DNA from: a virus
IMG/VR virus record: IMGVR_UViG_3300005527_000220
Location: 1-28,911 of that record
Length of the DNA: 28,911 bases
Direction: 5' to 3' (one strand)
Both the position numbers and the translations under genes were made by a program. The notes under the pieces were generated by a model. The model saw only the letters and a list, made by a program, of their open reading frames with translations, was not told the DNA's origin and searched no databases. Shown piece by piece: positions 18,304 through 25,771 of this stretch; positions within the stretch are counted from its first letter, which is position 1, and each line of letters starts with the position of its first letter.

Positions 18304-19913
18304 CAGGCAGATCCACTAGAATTGCTTGAAGTTCTTTGAGCAGTGATTTGAACTTCTTCTAAAGTTTCTGTTTTAGGGAATATTCTTTTACCGATAGTTG
18401 TTGTAATAGCTGCAGCTGATTTTAAAGTTTTATCGATATCAGCCTGCAATTGAGAATCGACATTGAAATCGATATTCTTCGCAGCTGCTTTTATAGCAAC
18501 ATCATCGATCTTGGCATAAAGTGTATTCTTCAGATTATCTTTAAATCCTAGAATCTCACCTTTCTTCTCATTAATGCTTGCTTCGAAATTTGCGACCTTT
18601 TGCGTCAATTCTCCCAGAGGAGACTTGCCAATCAAATCTTGACCGAGGCTATTTGCAGCATCATTAAGTTTATTGAATACATTGCTGACTGTAGATGTGA
18701 TACCCTCAAGAGCCTTACCAATTGATAAGCCTTCTGTAGGAATTTTCTGCGCAGTAATCGTGACTTCTTCCAAACTAGGTACAGAATTTGATGATGCCAA
18801 TTCTGCATTTGTATTTGCGGCAATCGCTGCATCTTCAGCTGATGCTGCAGATCCACCACCTGTGAGTCCAGCACCAGAAGCAGACGTTGCAGATCCAGAT
18901 TGCATATTAATTTGTGCTGCTGGAATATCAACAACATCACCCTGCAGCGCTGCTGTCTCACCCTTGAGACTGAGTTTCTTATTCGCAGTTAGATTTGCAA
19001 CACCGAGAGCATTAATGTTCATATCTGAGGTTGATTCAGTAAAGTTCTTTTTGCTCTTAATTCGAACATCACCAGTTACTGAAAGATTATAGTTTCCAGC
19101 GACTTCGATATTCATGTTTCCACCGACTTTTAAATTACAATCTCCACCTACTGTCACAGAACACTTGCCATCGATATAAACATAATCCGAACCCATCACT
19201 ACAGTGTAGTGATCTTTCTGTATTCGCTCAACTCTGTTTCCGTTTGTGTCTACTTCAATATAAGAACCATTTCTATGAGCCCAGTGTATACGCTCTTTTC
19301 CTGGAGTATCATCAAATTCTAATGCGTGACCTGATTCTGTTTCGAGCGCATTATTATATGGATACTTCGGTGCATATGCAGGATTTGGTTCGCTCCAAGA
19401 TACGCCACCAGCAGATTGAATATTCTTTTTCTGGTTTTTCTTTCTTGTTGCGATCACAGTACCATCTGACTTACCACGAGCCAATCGATTTACGGTTGGC
19501 TCTTTTATGTACTTGTTTTTTGGATATTGTTCTGCTGAATCGTCTGGCTTTTTAGGGCGAACGCTGAGTGTTGTTCCAGGATCGCTAAATCCTTTTTGAT
19601 AGTTTGGTTTCTTGTCTGGCTTTCCTGGCAAAACCCCCATAATTGCTGGGTTCTGCGCACTATCACCGTCAATAAAAAACCCAAAAACCATATCACCTTC
19701 TTTTGGCGTATAACTATTTGGATTGTTTACTGGAATTACAGGATGTGCCCAAGGAAGCGTATCAGTTGGGATTTTGATTTTATCTTCCGTGTGCCAACCA
19801 AAGCAACGCACGCGGACACGACCAAGCTGCTCTGGATCATTGCGATCTTCTACGATCCCAATCCACCAGATAAATCCCTCAAGTCCGATAAAATTTTTCT
19901 TTGCTCCTGGCAT
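18303..19913 (-). CDS. 5: Baseplate central spike gp5, lysozyme-less, with C-terminal extension
   Basis: In T4, gp5 is the trimeric spike that punctures the outer membrane. Residues 12-100 are the OB-fold domain: WWIGIVEDRNDPEQLGRVRV (T4 WFVGVVEDRMDPLKLGRVRV), then IPTDTLPWAHPVIPV and GDMVFGFFIDGDSAQNPAIM. The T4 lysozyme domain is absent. Residues 185-335 carry the spike beta-helix with repeats such as VGGDCNLKVGGNMNIEVAG. After it comes a roughly 200-residue extension: a Ser/Ala/Gly linker, then SLEEVTITAQKIP (380-392), a helical segment with long charged helices, and TLEEVQITAQRTS (517-529) just before the end. I chose the ATG at 19911-19913, overlapping the gp27-like stop by 1 base, over the preceding GTG. 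The two ITAQ motifs resemble TonB boxes (see findings). Total length is 536 residues. Confidence 0.93.
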   Translation of the reverse strand: MPGAKKNFIGLEGFIWWIGIVEDRNDPEQLGRVRVRCFGWHTEDKIKIPTDTLPWAHPVIPVNNPNSYTPKEGDMVFGFFIDGDSAQNPAIMGVLPGKPDKKPNYQKGFSDPGTTLSVRPKKPDDSAEQYPKNKYIKEPTVNRLARGKSDGTVIATRKKNQKKNIQSAGGVSWSEPNPAYAPKYPYNNALETESGHALEFDDTPGKERIHWAHRNGSYIEVDTNGNRVERIQKDHYTVVMGSDYVYIDGKCSVTVGGDCNLKVGGNMNIEVAGNYNLSVTGDVRIKSKKNFTESTSDMNINALGVANLTANKKLSLKGETAALQGDVVDIPAAQINMQSGSATSASGAGLTGGGSAASAEDAAIAANTNAELASSNSVPSLEEVTITAQKIPTEGLSIGKALEGITSTVSNVFNKLNDAANSLGQDLIGKSPLGELTQKVANFEASINEKKGEILGFKDNLKNTLYAKIDDVAIKAAAKNIDFNVDSQLQADIDKTLKSAAAITTTIGKRIFPKTETLEEVQITAQRTSSNSSGSA

Positions 19914-21226
19914 CACTTACCCTTCTTTGATAATCTATTCAAGCCTTCTTTTGCGCCTGGAACTTCTTCAGCATAAGAATCAGATACTAATTCTGCAATT
20001 GATTCAAACATATCTTCTGTAAATTTATGATTCACAGAAGTGACTAGATATTTACCAGTTCTCTTTTTATCTAATTTTTTACTTGATTGATTTGCGGACT
20101 CGAACATTGGAAATTCGTAATTCACAACGTCACCAGCCTTGAGTTCAATATCTCCAGGAATTATAACTTTGATTTTGAAATGATTGAGCATAACCATATG
20201 CATTGCTCTTGGCAACAACCAATACTTTACGTCGTTACTCTTTTCTGACACTGTGTCATTGATTGAAAGATATGTTCTAAAAAATGATTCTTTAGAATCA
20301 AAAAGCGTTTGATCTTTAGCATTCTTGAATGTGTTCACAGGTTTGAATTTGTTTATCAAATTACCTTGGGATTCTGCAATGTTTAGATTGTAATCTGCAA
20401 AATCATAACTCTGATTGAATAGATCAACCAACATAAGTCTTGAAGAAAATGCTCCATTAGAGATCGATGTGAGCATATCAAAATCATTTAGAATATCTAG
20501 ATTATCGATAGAGTCTTTATTATTAGCAGGATCTCTCTCTGAATTCTTGATTTCATATCTCAATGTCTTATACGGTTTTTGTTTGATAAGAGTTTGAAGA
20601 GAAGTCAAATTGAAACCATTCTTATTTTCGAAAAAGAAATAACAGAACTTCTTTTGATCATATCCTCTTGCTGTCGCCCATTGAATGGCTTCAAGTGGAC
20701 GATAATTTGGAATAATAAAATCGAAATTTCCAGAAGTATCTTCCAGCGATGCAATTCTAGTCGCATCAACCTTGAGTTCTTGAGTTAGGATGTCAGAAAC
20801 AACATTCTTGATTTTTGTTGATTTATACGCCTTACTTACAAGCAATTGCTGAGACGTGATCATCTCATCTGAGCAAAAATGCAATTTATATGTTTGTCCA
20901 GAATCTGTGCTGGGAGAACGAGATGATGTTTTGAAAATTCTAAATGTTCTTTCGAACGGTCTAGACAATCCTGGCTTATCAACGCTGACTCTCAGATACT
21001 CGTTACCAACAAGATAAAAGTTGCTGAATACATCGTTACCATCATTGATCAAAATCTCTCCATACATAACACTTGCATATATGTCTTGAAAAATTTGCAT
21101 TTCAACATATATCTGTCTCAGATCAAGGCTTTGTCCACCTGAGTTGATAAGTTCCAAGGAATTGAATTTGAAATCCTTAGAACCAAATACTCCATCTGAT
21201 GAATTGTTCAGATATTCTTCAGCCAT
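19913..21226 (-). CDS. Baseplate hub protein, gp27-like
   Basis: A 437-residue protein directly upstream of gp5, with the features of the hub ring that carries the gp5 trimer (T4 gp27 is 391 aa). The N-terminal part (FNSLELINSGGQSLDLRQIY, then FQDIYASVMYGEILINDG) looks like the first tube-like domain of gp27/gpD-type hubs. RPLEAIQWATARGYD near 185-200 is a common element of this fold, and the C-terminal LKAGDVVNYEFPMFE with GKYLVTSVNHKF matches the end of hub domains. It overlaps the end of gp53 by 8 bases and the start of gp5 by 1 base. Sequence similarity to T4 gp27 itself is weak, so the call rests on these motifs and on the gp27-gp5 neighbourhood. Confidence 0.82.
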   Translation of the reverse strand: MAEEYLNNSSDGVFGSKDFKFNSLELINSGGQSLDLRQIYVEMQIFQDIYASVMYGEILINDGNDVFSNFYLVGNEYLRVSVDKPGLSRPFERTFRIFKTSSRSPSTDSGQTYKLHFCSDEMITSQQLLVSKAYKSTKIKNVVSDILTQELKVDATRIASLEDTSGNFDFIIPNYRPLEAIQWATARGYDQKKFCYFFFENKNGFNLTSLQTLIKQKPYKTLRYEIKNSERDPANNKDSIDNLDILNDFDMLTSISNGAFSSRLMLVDLFNQSYDFADYNLNIAESQGNLINKFKPVNTFKNAKDQTLFDSKESFFRTYLSINDTVSEKSNDVKYWLLPRAMHMVMLNHFKIKVIIPGDIELKAGDVVNYEFPMFESANQSSKKLDKKRTGKYLVTSVNHKFTEDMFESIAELVSDSYAEEVPGAKEGLNRLSKKGK

Positions 21227-21899
21227 TTGTCATCAATTGCCTAAATTCATTCTCAACTCTATCAAGATAGATTGGATCAAGGAGTCTAATTTTTCTTCTC
21301 TTTTCGTTTTCTTCTTGTTCATAAGTATAGATAGAAACTGCTTTATTCTTTTTCAAAATTGTTACAGTATATGTCGGATATGTGGCTGTCTCACTAGAAA
21401 TGATCAAAGAAGAATCTGCTTCCGTTGGAAGAGAGACAGTTTGATTAGCGATCGCATTTGTTGTATAATTTACAGAGTATTCACTGATTCTAGAAGATTC
21501 GATTGTCTCATTTAGAATAACACCAGCATACGCGGAAGTAGTTTTGATTTCTCTTTCATAATGATGAACAGTTGTTTGTGTTTCTTGTAGAGTCATAGAA
21601 TACTTATTTTGAATATACTTATCTAACACTGCTACGCGCAATGGCCAATCATAGTGTGGATTTATTATGTTATTGAACAATAGAATAATCCAACTTCTAT
21701 ATGGATCGCCATATGCTTTGTGCGCTAAAGTGTCAGGTGTATCTTCATCAACAATTAGATACTCATAAGAGAGTTCTACATTATTCGCAACTTCTTTGAG
21801 GAAGTTATTTCTTGCAAAAATGTTTGTTACTACATTGACATTGATTGTGTTTTTGTCAAAGGTATATAATGTTTTTGGGAATGACTCGAAATACTTCAT
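21219..21899 (-). CDS. 53: Baseplate wedge protein gp53
   Basis: T4 gp53 (196 aa) clamps neighbouring wedges to each other and to the hub. The LysM-like core is clear at residues 48-87: YLIVDEDTPDTLAHKAYGDP followed by SWIILLFNNIINPHYDWPL. The N-terminal MKYFESFPKTLYTF is also typical of the family. At 226 residues it is slightly longer than T4; the extra lies in a Ser/Thr-rich stretch around 115-185. The ATG overlaps the gp48 stop by 1 base (TAATG), and the end overlaps the gp27-like start by 8 bases. This suggests tight translational coupling of tube cap, wedge and hub genes. Confidence 0.95.
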   Translation of the reverse strand: MKYFESFPKTLYTFDKNTINVNVVTNIFARNNFLKEVANNVELSYEYLIVDEDTPDTLAHKAYGDPYRSWIILLFNNIINPHYDWPLRVAVLDKYIQNKYSMTLQETQTTVHHYEREIKTTSAYAGVILNETIESSRISEYSVNYTTNAIANQTVSLPTEADSSLIISSETATYPTYTVTILKKNKAVSIYTYEQEENEKRRKIRLLDPIYLDRVENEFRQLMTNG

Positions 21900-23083
21900 T
21901 AGTAACCTTCGTCGATAAGTTTCTTGTGCATAATTTCGACTTCTTTGAATCGAAGCTGCATGCTAATTTCCACTGGCATACCATCTTTGAATGCAGTCCA
22001 TTGGCCAGCACTTCCATAGTTTACGTCGATACCTTGCAATACGCAAGTTGATAATCTAGGCAAATTTGTGTTTCTATATGGACCTACCATAAATTCAATA
22101 TCAAATTCTGATGGTGGGATAAAGTATCTTCCACGACCATTAGATGGGATTTCTGGAGCAGCGAAGAATCTAAATTTCTTTATAATCTCTCGAATAGCCT
22201 CTGCTTCTTTTGCGTTTCTTGGAGCAAACTTGAAATCAAACAAAAATTCTCTATTTTGAATATTCTTGAACAATAATTCAACCTGAGGATTCAATGCCAA
22301 CCCAGCAGAGAATAATAAAACATCCGTTATGCCTGCACCAAAATTCCCAGTTTTCTCAGCAATTAAACCTGCAGCCTCAGCACCAGTTCCAGTTCCTCGT
22401 GTCGCGCCCAATCCTGCCATAACTGAACTTTCAGTTCCACCTAAAATATCACTGCCAACTTGAGCTCCCAAACCAGCCTTACCTAATGCCTGCGTCAAAC
22501 TCACTTGATCGTAATCATTCACCAATTGTTGAGTTACTGTATCTGGCATATAAAGAGAGATGGTCGCTGCAGCGCGACGAGTTTTACGAGTTAGGTCGAT
22601 CCCAGAAACAATAAAAGCGGAAGCCGCAATACCAATACCAGAAGAAATTGTACTGCCTGCAAGTTCACCTGCAAATCTTCCCAAGTCTTTAGGAGAACCA
22701 AGAGCAGCGGTTACAGCCTCTCCTGCATTATTGATGACACCTTCAGCGGCTATGATAGTTGTGAGACCTGCAGTTGTTCTTGATGCAGCATCATCTCCGA
22801 GAGCATTTGATGATCCAGCTCCCAACCCAGCTCTGCGGTTCGTGTCAGCGAAAGATGCTACGTTCTGAGTTTTCACTGAATATTCAGATTTGTTCTGAAT
22901 CATCGGAATAAACTTGATCCAATGAAGATGTCGTTCGGTGTTTCCTACGCTCAATGGAAATCGAAGGTCGTCAAATTTGAATGGATTTTTGACCAGGCTT
23001 TTATTTACTCCTGTGGGTGAATTGCTCAATGTAGGCTGAGCGTTTCGTTTTGCATCTGCAGGAGTAGATTGTTGATTTGCCAT
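21899..23083 (-). CDS. 48: Baseplate tube cap gp48
   Basis: T4 gp48 (364 aa) sits on the hub and, with gp54, starts tail-tube polymerisation. Here 394 residues include an N-terminal block (FDDLRFPLSVGNTERHLHWI, then KFIPMIQNKSEY) and a C-terminal tube-fold domain starting LNPQVELLFKNIQNREF (264-280), continuing FKFAPRNAKEAEAI and ending FKDGMPVEISMQLRFKEVEI. These are strong family signatures. Between them, residues 85-260 are unusually rich in Gly and Ala with apolar stretches (SGIGIAASAFIVSG). The ATG at 23081-23083 is preceded by AGGG with 7-base spacing. It is the first gene of the minus-strand baseplate run, divergent from gp4. Confidence 0.92.
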   Translation of the reverse strand: MANQQSTPADAKRNAQPTLSNSPTGVNKSLVKNPFKFDDLRFPLSVGNTERHLHWIKFIPMIQNKSEYSVKTQNVASFADTNRRAGLGAGSSNALGDDAASRTTAGLTTIIAAEGVINNAGEAVTAALGSPKDLGRFAGELAGSTISSGIGIAASAFIVSGIDLTRKTRRAAATISLYMPDTVTQQLVNDYDQVSLTQALGKAGLGAQVGSDILGGTESSVMAGLGATRGTGTGAEAAGLIAEKTGNFGAGITDVLLFSAGLALNPQVELLFKNIQNREFLFDFKFAPRNAKEAEAIREIIKKFRFFAAPEIPSNGRGRYFIPPSEFDIEFMVGPYRNTNLPRLSTCVLQGIDVNYGSAGQWTAFKDGMPVEISMQLRFKEVEIMHKKLIDEGY

Positions 23084-23093
23084 TTAGAGACCC

Positions 23094-23101
23094 TATAAAT
23101 A
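23094..23101 (+). promoter_or_regulatory. Consensus T4-type late promoter before gp4
   Basis: An exact TATAAATA lies in the 22-base divergent gap. T4-type late promoters have this octamer about 6 bases before the transcript start, so transcription would begin near 23107, on or inside the gp4 ATG at 23106. The location in the only divergent gap and the perfect match make it the best promoter candidate in the window. The closeness to the start codon is unusual. Confidence 0.7.
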
Positions 23102-23105
23102 CTTG

Positions 23106-23540
23106 ATGGCTTACAGCGGTAAATTTAGTCCGAAAAATACCAATAAATATTTAGGTGACCCCACGAACATATGGTATCGATCATTATGGGAACGCCGAGT
23201 AATGGTGCACTTGGACGATAATCCAAGTGTGATCGAATGGTCAAACGAGGAAATAATCATACCTTATTTATCGCCTATTGACAATAGTTGGCATCGATAT
23301 TTTCCTGACTTTTTCGTTCGAGTTCGAAATAAGACAGGTATATCAGAGGCGATGATTCTAGAAGTAAAACCAAAGAGTCAGTCCGTTCCTCCTCAAAAGA
23401 AAACTAAAATAACTCGAAGTTACATCAAAGAAGTTGTGACATGGGGCGTGAATGAGGCAAAGTGGAAAGCTGCAGTTGAGTATTGTAAAGATCGAAACTG
23501 GAAATTTAGAGTTATTACTGAGGACGATTTAGGAATCTAA
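23106..23540 (+). CDS. 4: Head completion protein gp4 (nuclease-like fold)
   Basis: A 144-residue homologue of T4 gp4 (also called gp50/gp65), needed to complete DNA-filled heads. The N-terminus MAYSGKFSPKNTNKYLGDPT and YRSLWERRVMVHLDDNP are family signatures. The PD-(D/E)XK-type nuclease core is visible: E29 in LWER, D68 in HRYFPDFFV and E86-x-K88 in ILEVKPKSQ. I chose ATG 23106 rather than the TTG just before it because the family begins at MxYSGKF. There is no Shine-Dalgarno sequence at a useful distance; AGAGA ends 16 bases upstream. A TATAAATA late promoter ends 4 bases before the ATG. The stop overlaps the next start by 1 base (TAATG). Confidence 0.93.
   Translation: MAYSGKFSPKNTNKYLGDPTNIWYRSLWERRVMVHLDDNPSVIEWSNEEIIIPYLSPIDNSWHRYFPDFFVRVRNKTGISEAMILEVKPKSQSVPPQKKTKITRSYIKEVVTWGVNEAKWKAAVEYCKDRNWKFRVITEDDLGI
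23265..23272 (-). promoter_or_regulatory. Weak candidate late promoter for gp48, inside gp4
   Basis: On the minus strand this reads GATAAATA, a NATAAATA match, in the antisense strand of gp4. The predicted leader to the gp48 ATG would be about 175 bases. The minus-strand run must start from somewhere near here, since the divergent gap holds no minus-strand match. ATAAATA also occurs by chance in this AT-rich DNA. Confidence 0.3.
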
Positions 23541-24091
23541 TGGCAACATCTCTTATCGATAAGGTCAACGCTCAACTTGCTGCTTCTGGAATCAAACCAA
23601 GAACTTCAGCAGCACAGGCTTGGCTCAGAGATCGTGTTTCGGCTCTTCGAATGCCATCAAACAGATCAAATATCCTCAATGACGCTAAAAGAATCTCAGC
23701 GAAAGCATTTGTTGGTAGAATGTATTTCTATCACTATGATCCAAAACTCAAAGATATTCTTCCTGTGTATGATAAATTTCCACTTGTAATTCCGATGGAA
23801 ATGTACTCAGATGGATTTCTTGGCATGAACCTTCATTATTTGGATCCAGGAAGTCGTTTGGCTCTCTTAGACAGACTATATGATTTCGTAAACAACGATA
23901 AATATGACGATACGACTCGATTCAATCTTTCTTATGCTTTGTTGGCTTCCTCTAGAAGATATAAATTGTTCGAGCCTTGTATCAAGAGATATCTGCTGAG
24001 TCACATTCGTTCCTCTTTGATCTATATCGAGCCTGACAACTGGGAAACAGCGATATTCTTACCTACCGAAAAGATGGTGTATAAAAAGTAA
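23540..24091 (+). CDS. Probable gp2-like DNA end protector / head completion protein
   Basis: A 183-residue protein. The core FVGRMYFYHYDPKLKDILPV, then YDKFPLVIPMEMYSDGFLG and MNLHYLDPGSRLALLDRLYD, belongs to a conserved T4-like phage family that I recall being annotated as DNA end protector (gp2), which in T4 sits on packaged DNA ends and shields them from RecBCD. The neighbourhood agrees: T4 also has gene 2 beside gene 4. The protein is shorter than T4 gp2 (274 aa) and I cannot align them by eye, so the name is tentative. The N-terminus is a basic helix (RTSAAQAWLRDRVSALR). It is coupled at both ends by 1-base TAATG overlaps with gp4 and the tube-fold gene. A generic virion protein is the alternative. 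Confidence 0.6.
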   Translation: MATSLIDKVNAQLAASGIKPRTSAAQAWLRDRVSALRMPSNRSNILNDAKRISAKAFVGRMYFYHYDPKLKDILPVYDKFPLVIPMEMYSDGFLGMNLHYLDPGSRLALLDRLYDFVNNDKYDDTTRFNLSYALLASSRRYKLFEPCIKRYLLSHIRSSLIYIEPDNWETAIFLPTEKMVYKK

Positions 24092-24840
24092 TGTTCAAGG
24101 TCTCAGACTTTCTAAATCACTTCGACAAACATAATGATTTTGCAAGAGCAGCGAAATTTGAAGTTCGCATCGCTCCTCCAACTGGAATTGCGGACCTTGC
24201 AACATACGATCTTCGCTTCCAATGCGAGACCACTGAACTCCCTTCATATAGTGTAAACGCGATTGATAACAGATACTACGGAGTTCCTGAGCCAATTGCA
24301 GCCAGTCCTGTTGCCTTTGGTGATATCACTCTCAATTTTATCTGCGCTGGTGACATGTGGGAAAAGAAACTATTTGATCGCTGGATGAACGGAGTTATTC
24401 CGATCAATAACTACAACCCTCGTTATAAAGATGAGTATATATCCTCTCAGATCGAGATCTGCCAGTTTGATGGTGTAGCGACAAGCGATAACATATCATC
24501 TCAAACTTCTAAAAAAATATACTCTGCAGTCTTATTCTCTGCATTTCCAATATCCGTTGGAACTCTTGCGCTCAATTGGGCTGGTGATGATATTCATCGT
24601 CTTCCAGTCACATTCAGATATGATTATTGGCTTCCAGGGAACTTCAACACGGCACTTCCTGCCTCTGAGCAGCCAAGACAATCACAAAACAGACCAAATG
24701 GTTCTACGCCACCAACAGCAGTAGGAAATAGAGGACAAGAGCGTACAATGCCACCAGTAGTGGCACCAGTAGTAAAACCAAAACCAGTAAAAGGTGGTGG
24801 TGGTGGATTTGCTGGTGGTGGTGCAACTGGAAGTTGGTAA
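24091..24840 (+). CDS. Tail-tube-fold protein, probable gp54-like tube initiator
   Basis: A 249-residue protein with the tail-tube signature of T4-like phages: FQCETTELPSYSVN, PIAASPVAFGDITLNFICAG, DMWEKKLFDRWMNGVIP, YSAVLFSAFPISVGTLALNW and LPVTFRYDYW. These belong to the gp19/gp54/gp48 fold. The separate gp48 at 21899-23083, and the position among hub genes away from the sheath gene, favour gp54 (tube initiator) over gp19, the main tube protein. The last 55 residues are a disordered tail, polar then proline-rich, ending in a run of glycines (KGGGGGFAGGGATGSW); such a tail would be unusual on a tube monomer. The ATG overlaps the previous stop (TAATG). Confidence 0.65.
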   Translation: MFKVSDFLNHFDKHNDFARAAKFEVRIAPPTGIADLATYDLRFQCETTELPSYSVNAIDNRYYGVPEPIAASPVAFGDITLNFICAGDMWEKKLFDRWMNGVIPINNYNPRYKDEYISSQIEICQFDGVATSDNISSQTSKKIYSAVLFSAFPISVGTLALNWAGDDIHRLPVTFRYDYWLPGNFNTALPASEQPRQSQNRPNGSTPPTAVGNRGQERTMPPVVAPVVKPKPVKGGGGGFAGGGATGSW

Positions 24841-24860
24841 ACTAAACTATGGAGTAAATT

Positions 24861-25580
24861 ATGCCTTTACCTAAAATTGAACATCCAATTCATGAAGTGT
24901 ATTTGAAATCCTTAGATAAGAAAGTTCGATACAGACCATTTCTTGTCAAAGAAGAAAAACTTCTACTCATGGCAAAAGAATCAGAGGATCTACAAGACAT
25001 TCTAAAAACAATCAAGCAGATCATTTCAAATTGCTGCTTAGATGATATCGATGTTGAGTCTCTTCCAATCTTCGATGTTGAGATGTTTTTCATACATCTA
25101 AGAATCAATTCTGTTGGTGAAACCTCTGATCTAATGTATACATGCGCACATGTTGTCAATGAAGAACCATGCAACCATGTTGTAGAATTTTCTCTTGATC
25201 TGAAGAACATCAAGTATAGATTCAGTGAACAGCATAATAAGATTATTGCATTGAATAAGGATATTGGTGTTTGTATGAGATATCCTTCATTGACTTTACC
25301 TCAATCTTTACTTGATGATAAGTTTCAAGATGGTGGATATGAAATTATATCAGAGTACCTAGATTACATCTATGATGAGAATCAAACTTATAAAAAAGAA
25401 GATATTAGCAAAGAAGAACTAGCTGCATTTTTCGATGATTTATCTCTTGAGCATGTAAAAGCAATAAAACAATTTTTTGTCAGCGCACCATCGGTTGTAC
25501 TAGAACAAGACATAACATGCCCAAAGTGTAATAATAATCATAATATGGTTTTGGAGGGCGTTCTAAATTTTTTCGAATGA
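24861..25580 (+). CDS. 26: Baseplate hub / tail assembly protein gp26
   Basis: A 239-residue member of the T4 gp26 family (T4 208 aa). The start MPLPKIEHPIHEVYLKSLDK with RYRPFLVKEEKLLLMAKES, and FDVEMFFIHLRINSVGE in the middle, are diagnostic. Four cysteines in two pairs (C95/C104 and C220/C223, the latter in TCPKCNNNH) suggest a zinc ribbon. GGAG at 24851-24854 with 6-base spacing is a good ribosome site. The gene ends LEGVLNFFE, and the codons for this end contain GGAGGG, A AAT TTT and T TTT TTC just before the stop. The next gene starts in the -1 frame with an ATGA overlap. A small coupled gene and then a tape-measure-like gene follow, as in tail assembly chaperone loci. Confidence 0.9.
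   Translation: MPLPKIEHPIHEVYLKSLDKKVRYRPFLVKEEKLLLMAKESEDLQDILKTIKQIISNCCLDDIDVESLPIFDVEMFFIHLRINSVGETSDLMYTCAHVVNEEPCNHVVEFSLDLKNIKYRFSEQHNKIIALNKDIGVCMRYPSLTLPQSLLDDKFQDGGYEIISEYLDYIYDENQTYKKEDISKEELAAFFDDLSLEHVKAIKQFFVSAPSVVLEQDITCPKCNNNHNMVLEGVLNFFE
25553..25574 (+). promoter_or_regulatory. Candidate programmed -1 frameshift site at the gp26 end
   Basis: In the gp26 frame the codons CTA AAT TTT TTC contain two overlapping X XXY YYZ heptamers: A AAT TTT (25565-25571) and T TTT TTC (25568-25574). GGAGGG (25553-25558) precedes them by 6 and 9 bases, close to the 10-base spacing of the E. coli dnaX stimulator. A -1 slip skips the gp26 stop and reads CGA ATG ACG CTT, fusing gp26 to the next protein. 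I saw no convincing downstream hairpin. Confidence 0.5.
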
Positions 25581-25771
25581 CGCTTGGTTATGATAGTCTG
25601 AAAAATTACTACGCAACGAATTTTACATTGATGCAACACCACAAATATTCGTTGTCAGAATTAGATAATCTAATTCCCTGGGAAAAACAGATTTATGTGA
25701 AACTCTTAGAAAATCATGTGAAGGAACAAAACGAAAAACTCAAATTGGTACAGGCTCAAAGAAGTAGATGA
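25577..25771 (+). CDS. Small gp26-coupled protein, probable tail assembly chaperone partner
   Basis: A 64-residue helical protein (MTLGYDSLKNYYATNFTLMQ, then HHKYSLSELDNLIPWEKQIY) ending in a charged tail. The IPWEKxxYVxLL pattern recurs in small proteins between gp26 and the tape-measure-like gene of T4-like phages. Its start overlaps the gp26 stop (ATGA) and its stop overlaps the next start (ATGA). The only strong ribosome-site-like sequence, GGAGGG, ends 18 bases upstream, too far for normal initiation. Expression is therefore probably by termination-reinitiation or by the -1 frameshift described above, giving a gp26 fusion. It is not T4 gp51 (249 aa) by sequence or length. Chaperone function is inference from the layout. 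Confidence 0.75.
   Translation: MTLGYDSLKNYYATNFTLMQHHKYSLSELDNLIPWEKQIYVKLLENHVKEQNEKLKLVQAQRSR

Noticed and set aside
18673-19092. 139-codon plus-strand frame opposite gp5
   Set aside because: Shadow of the Ala/Ser-rich gp5 extension.
23106-23540. Reading gp4 as a transposase-related TnsA or homing endonuclease
   Set aside because: The PD-(D/E)XK-like residues are typical of the T4 gp4 head-completion family, and gene context and N-terminus match gp4.
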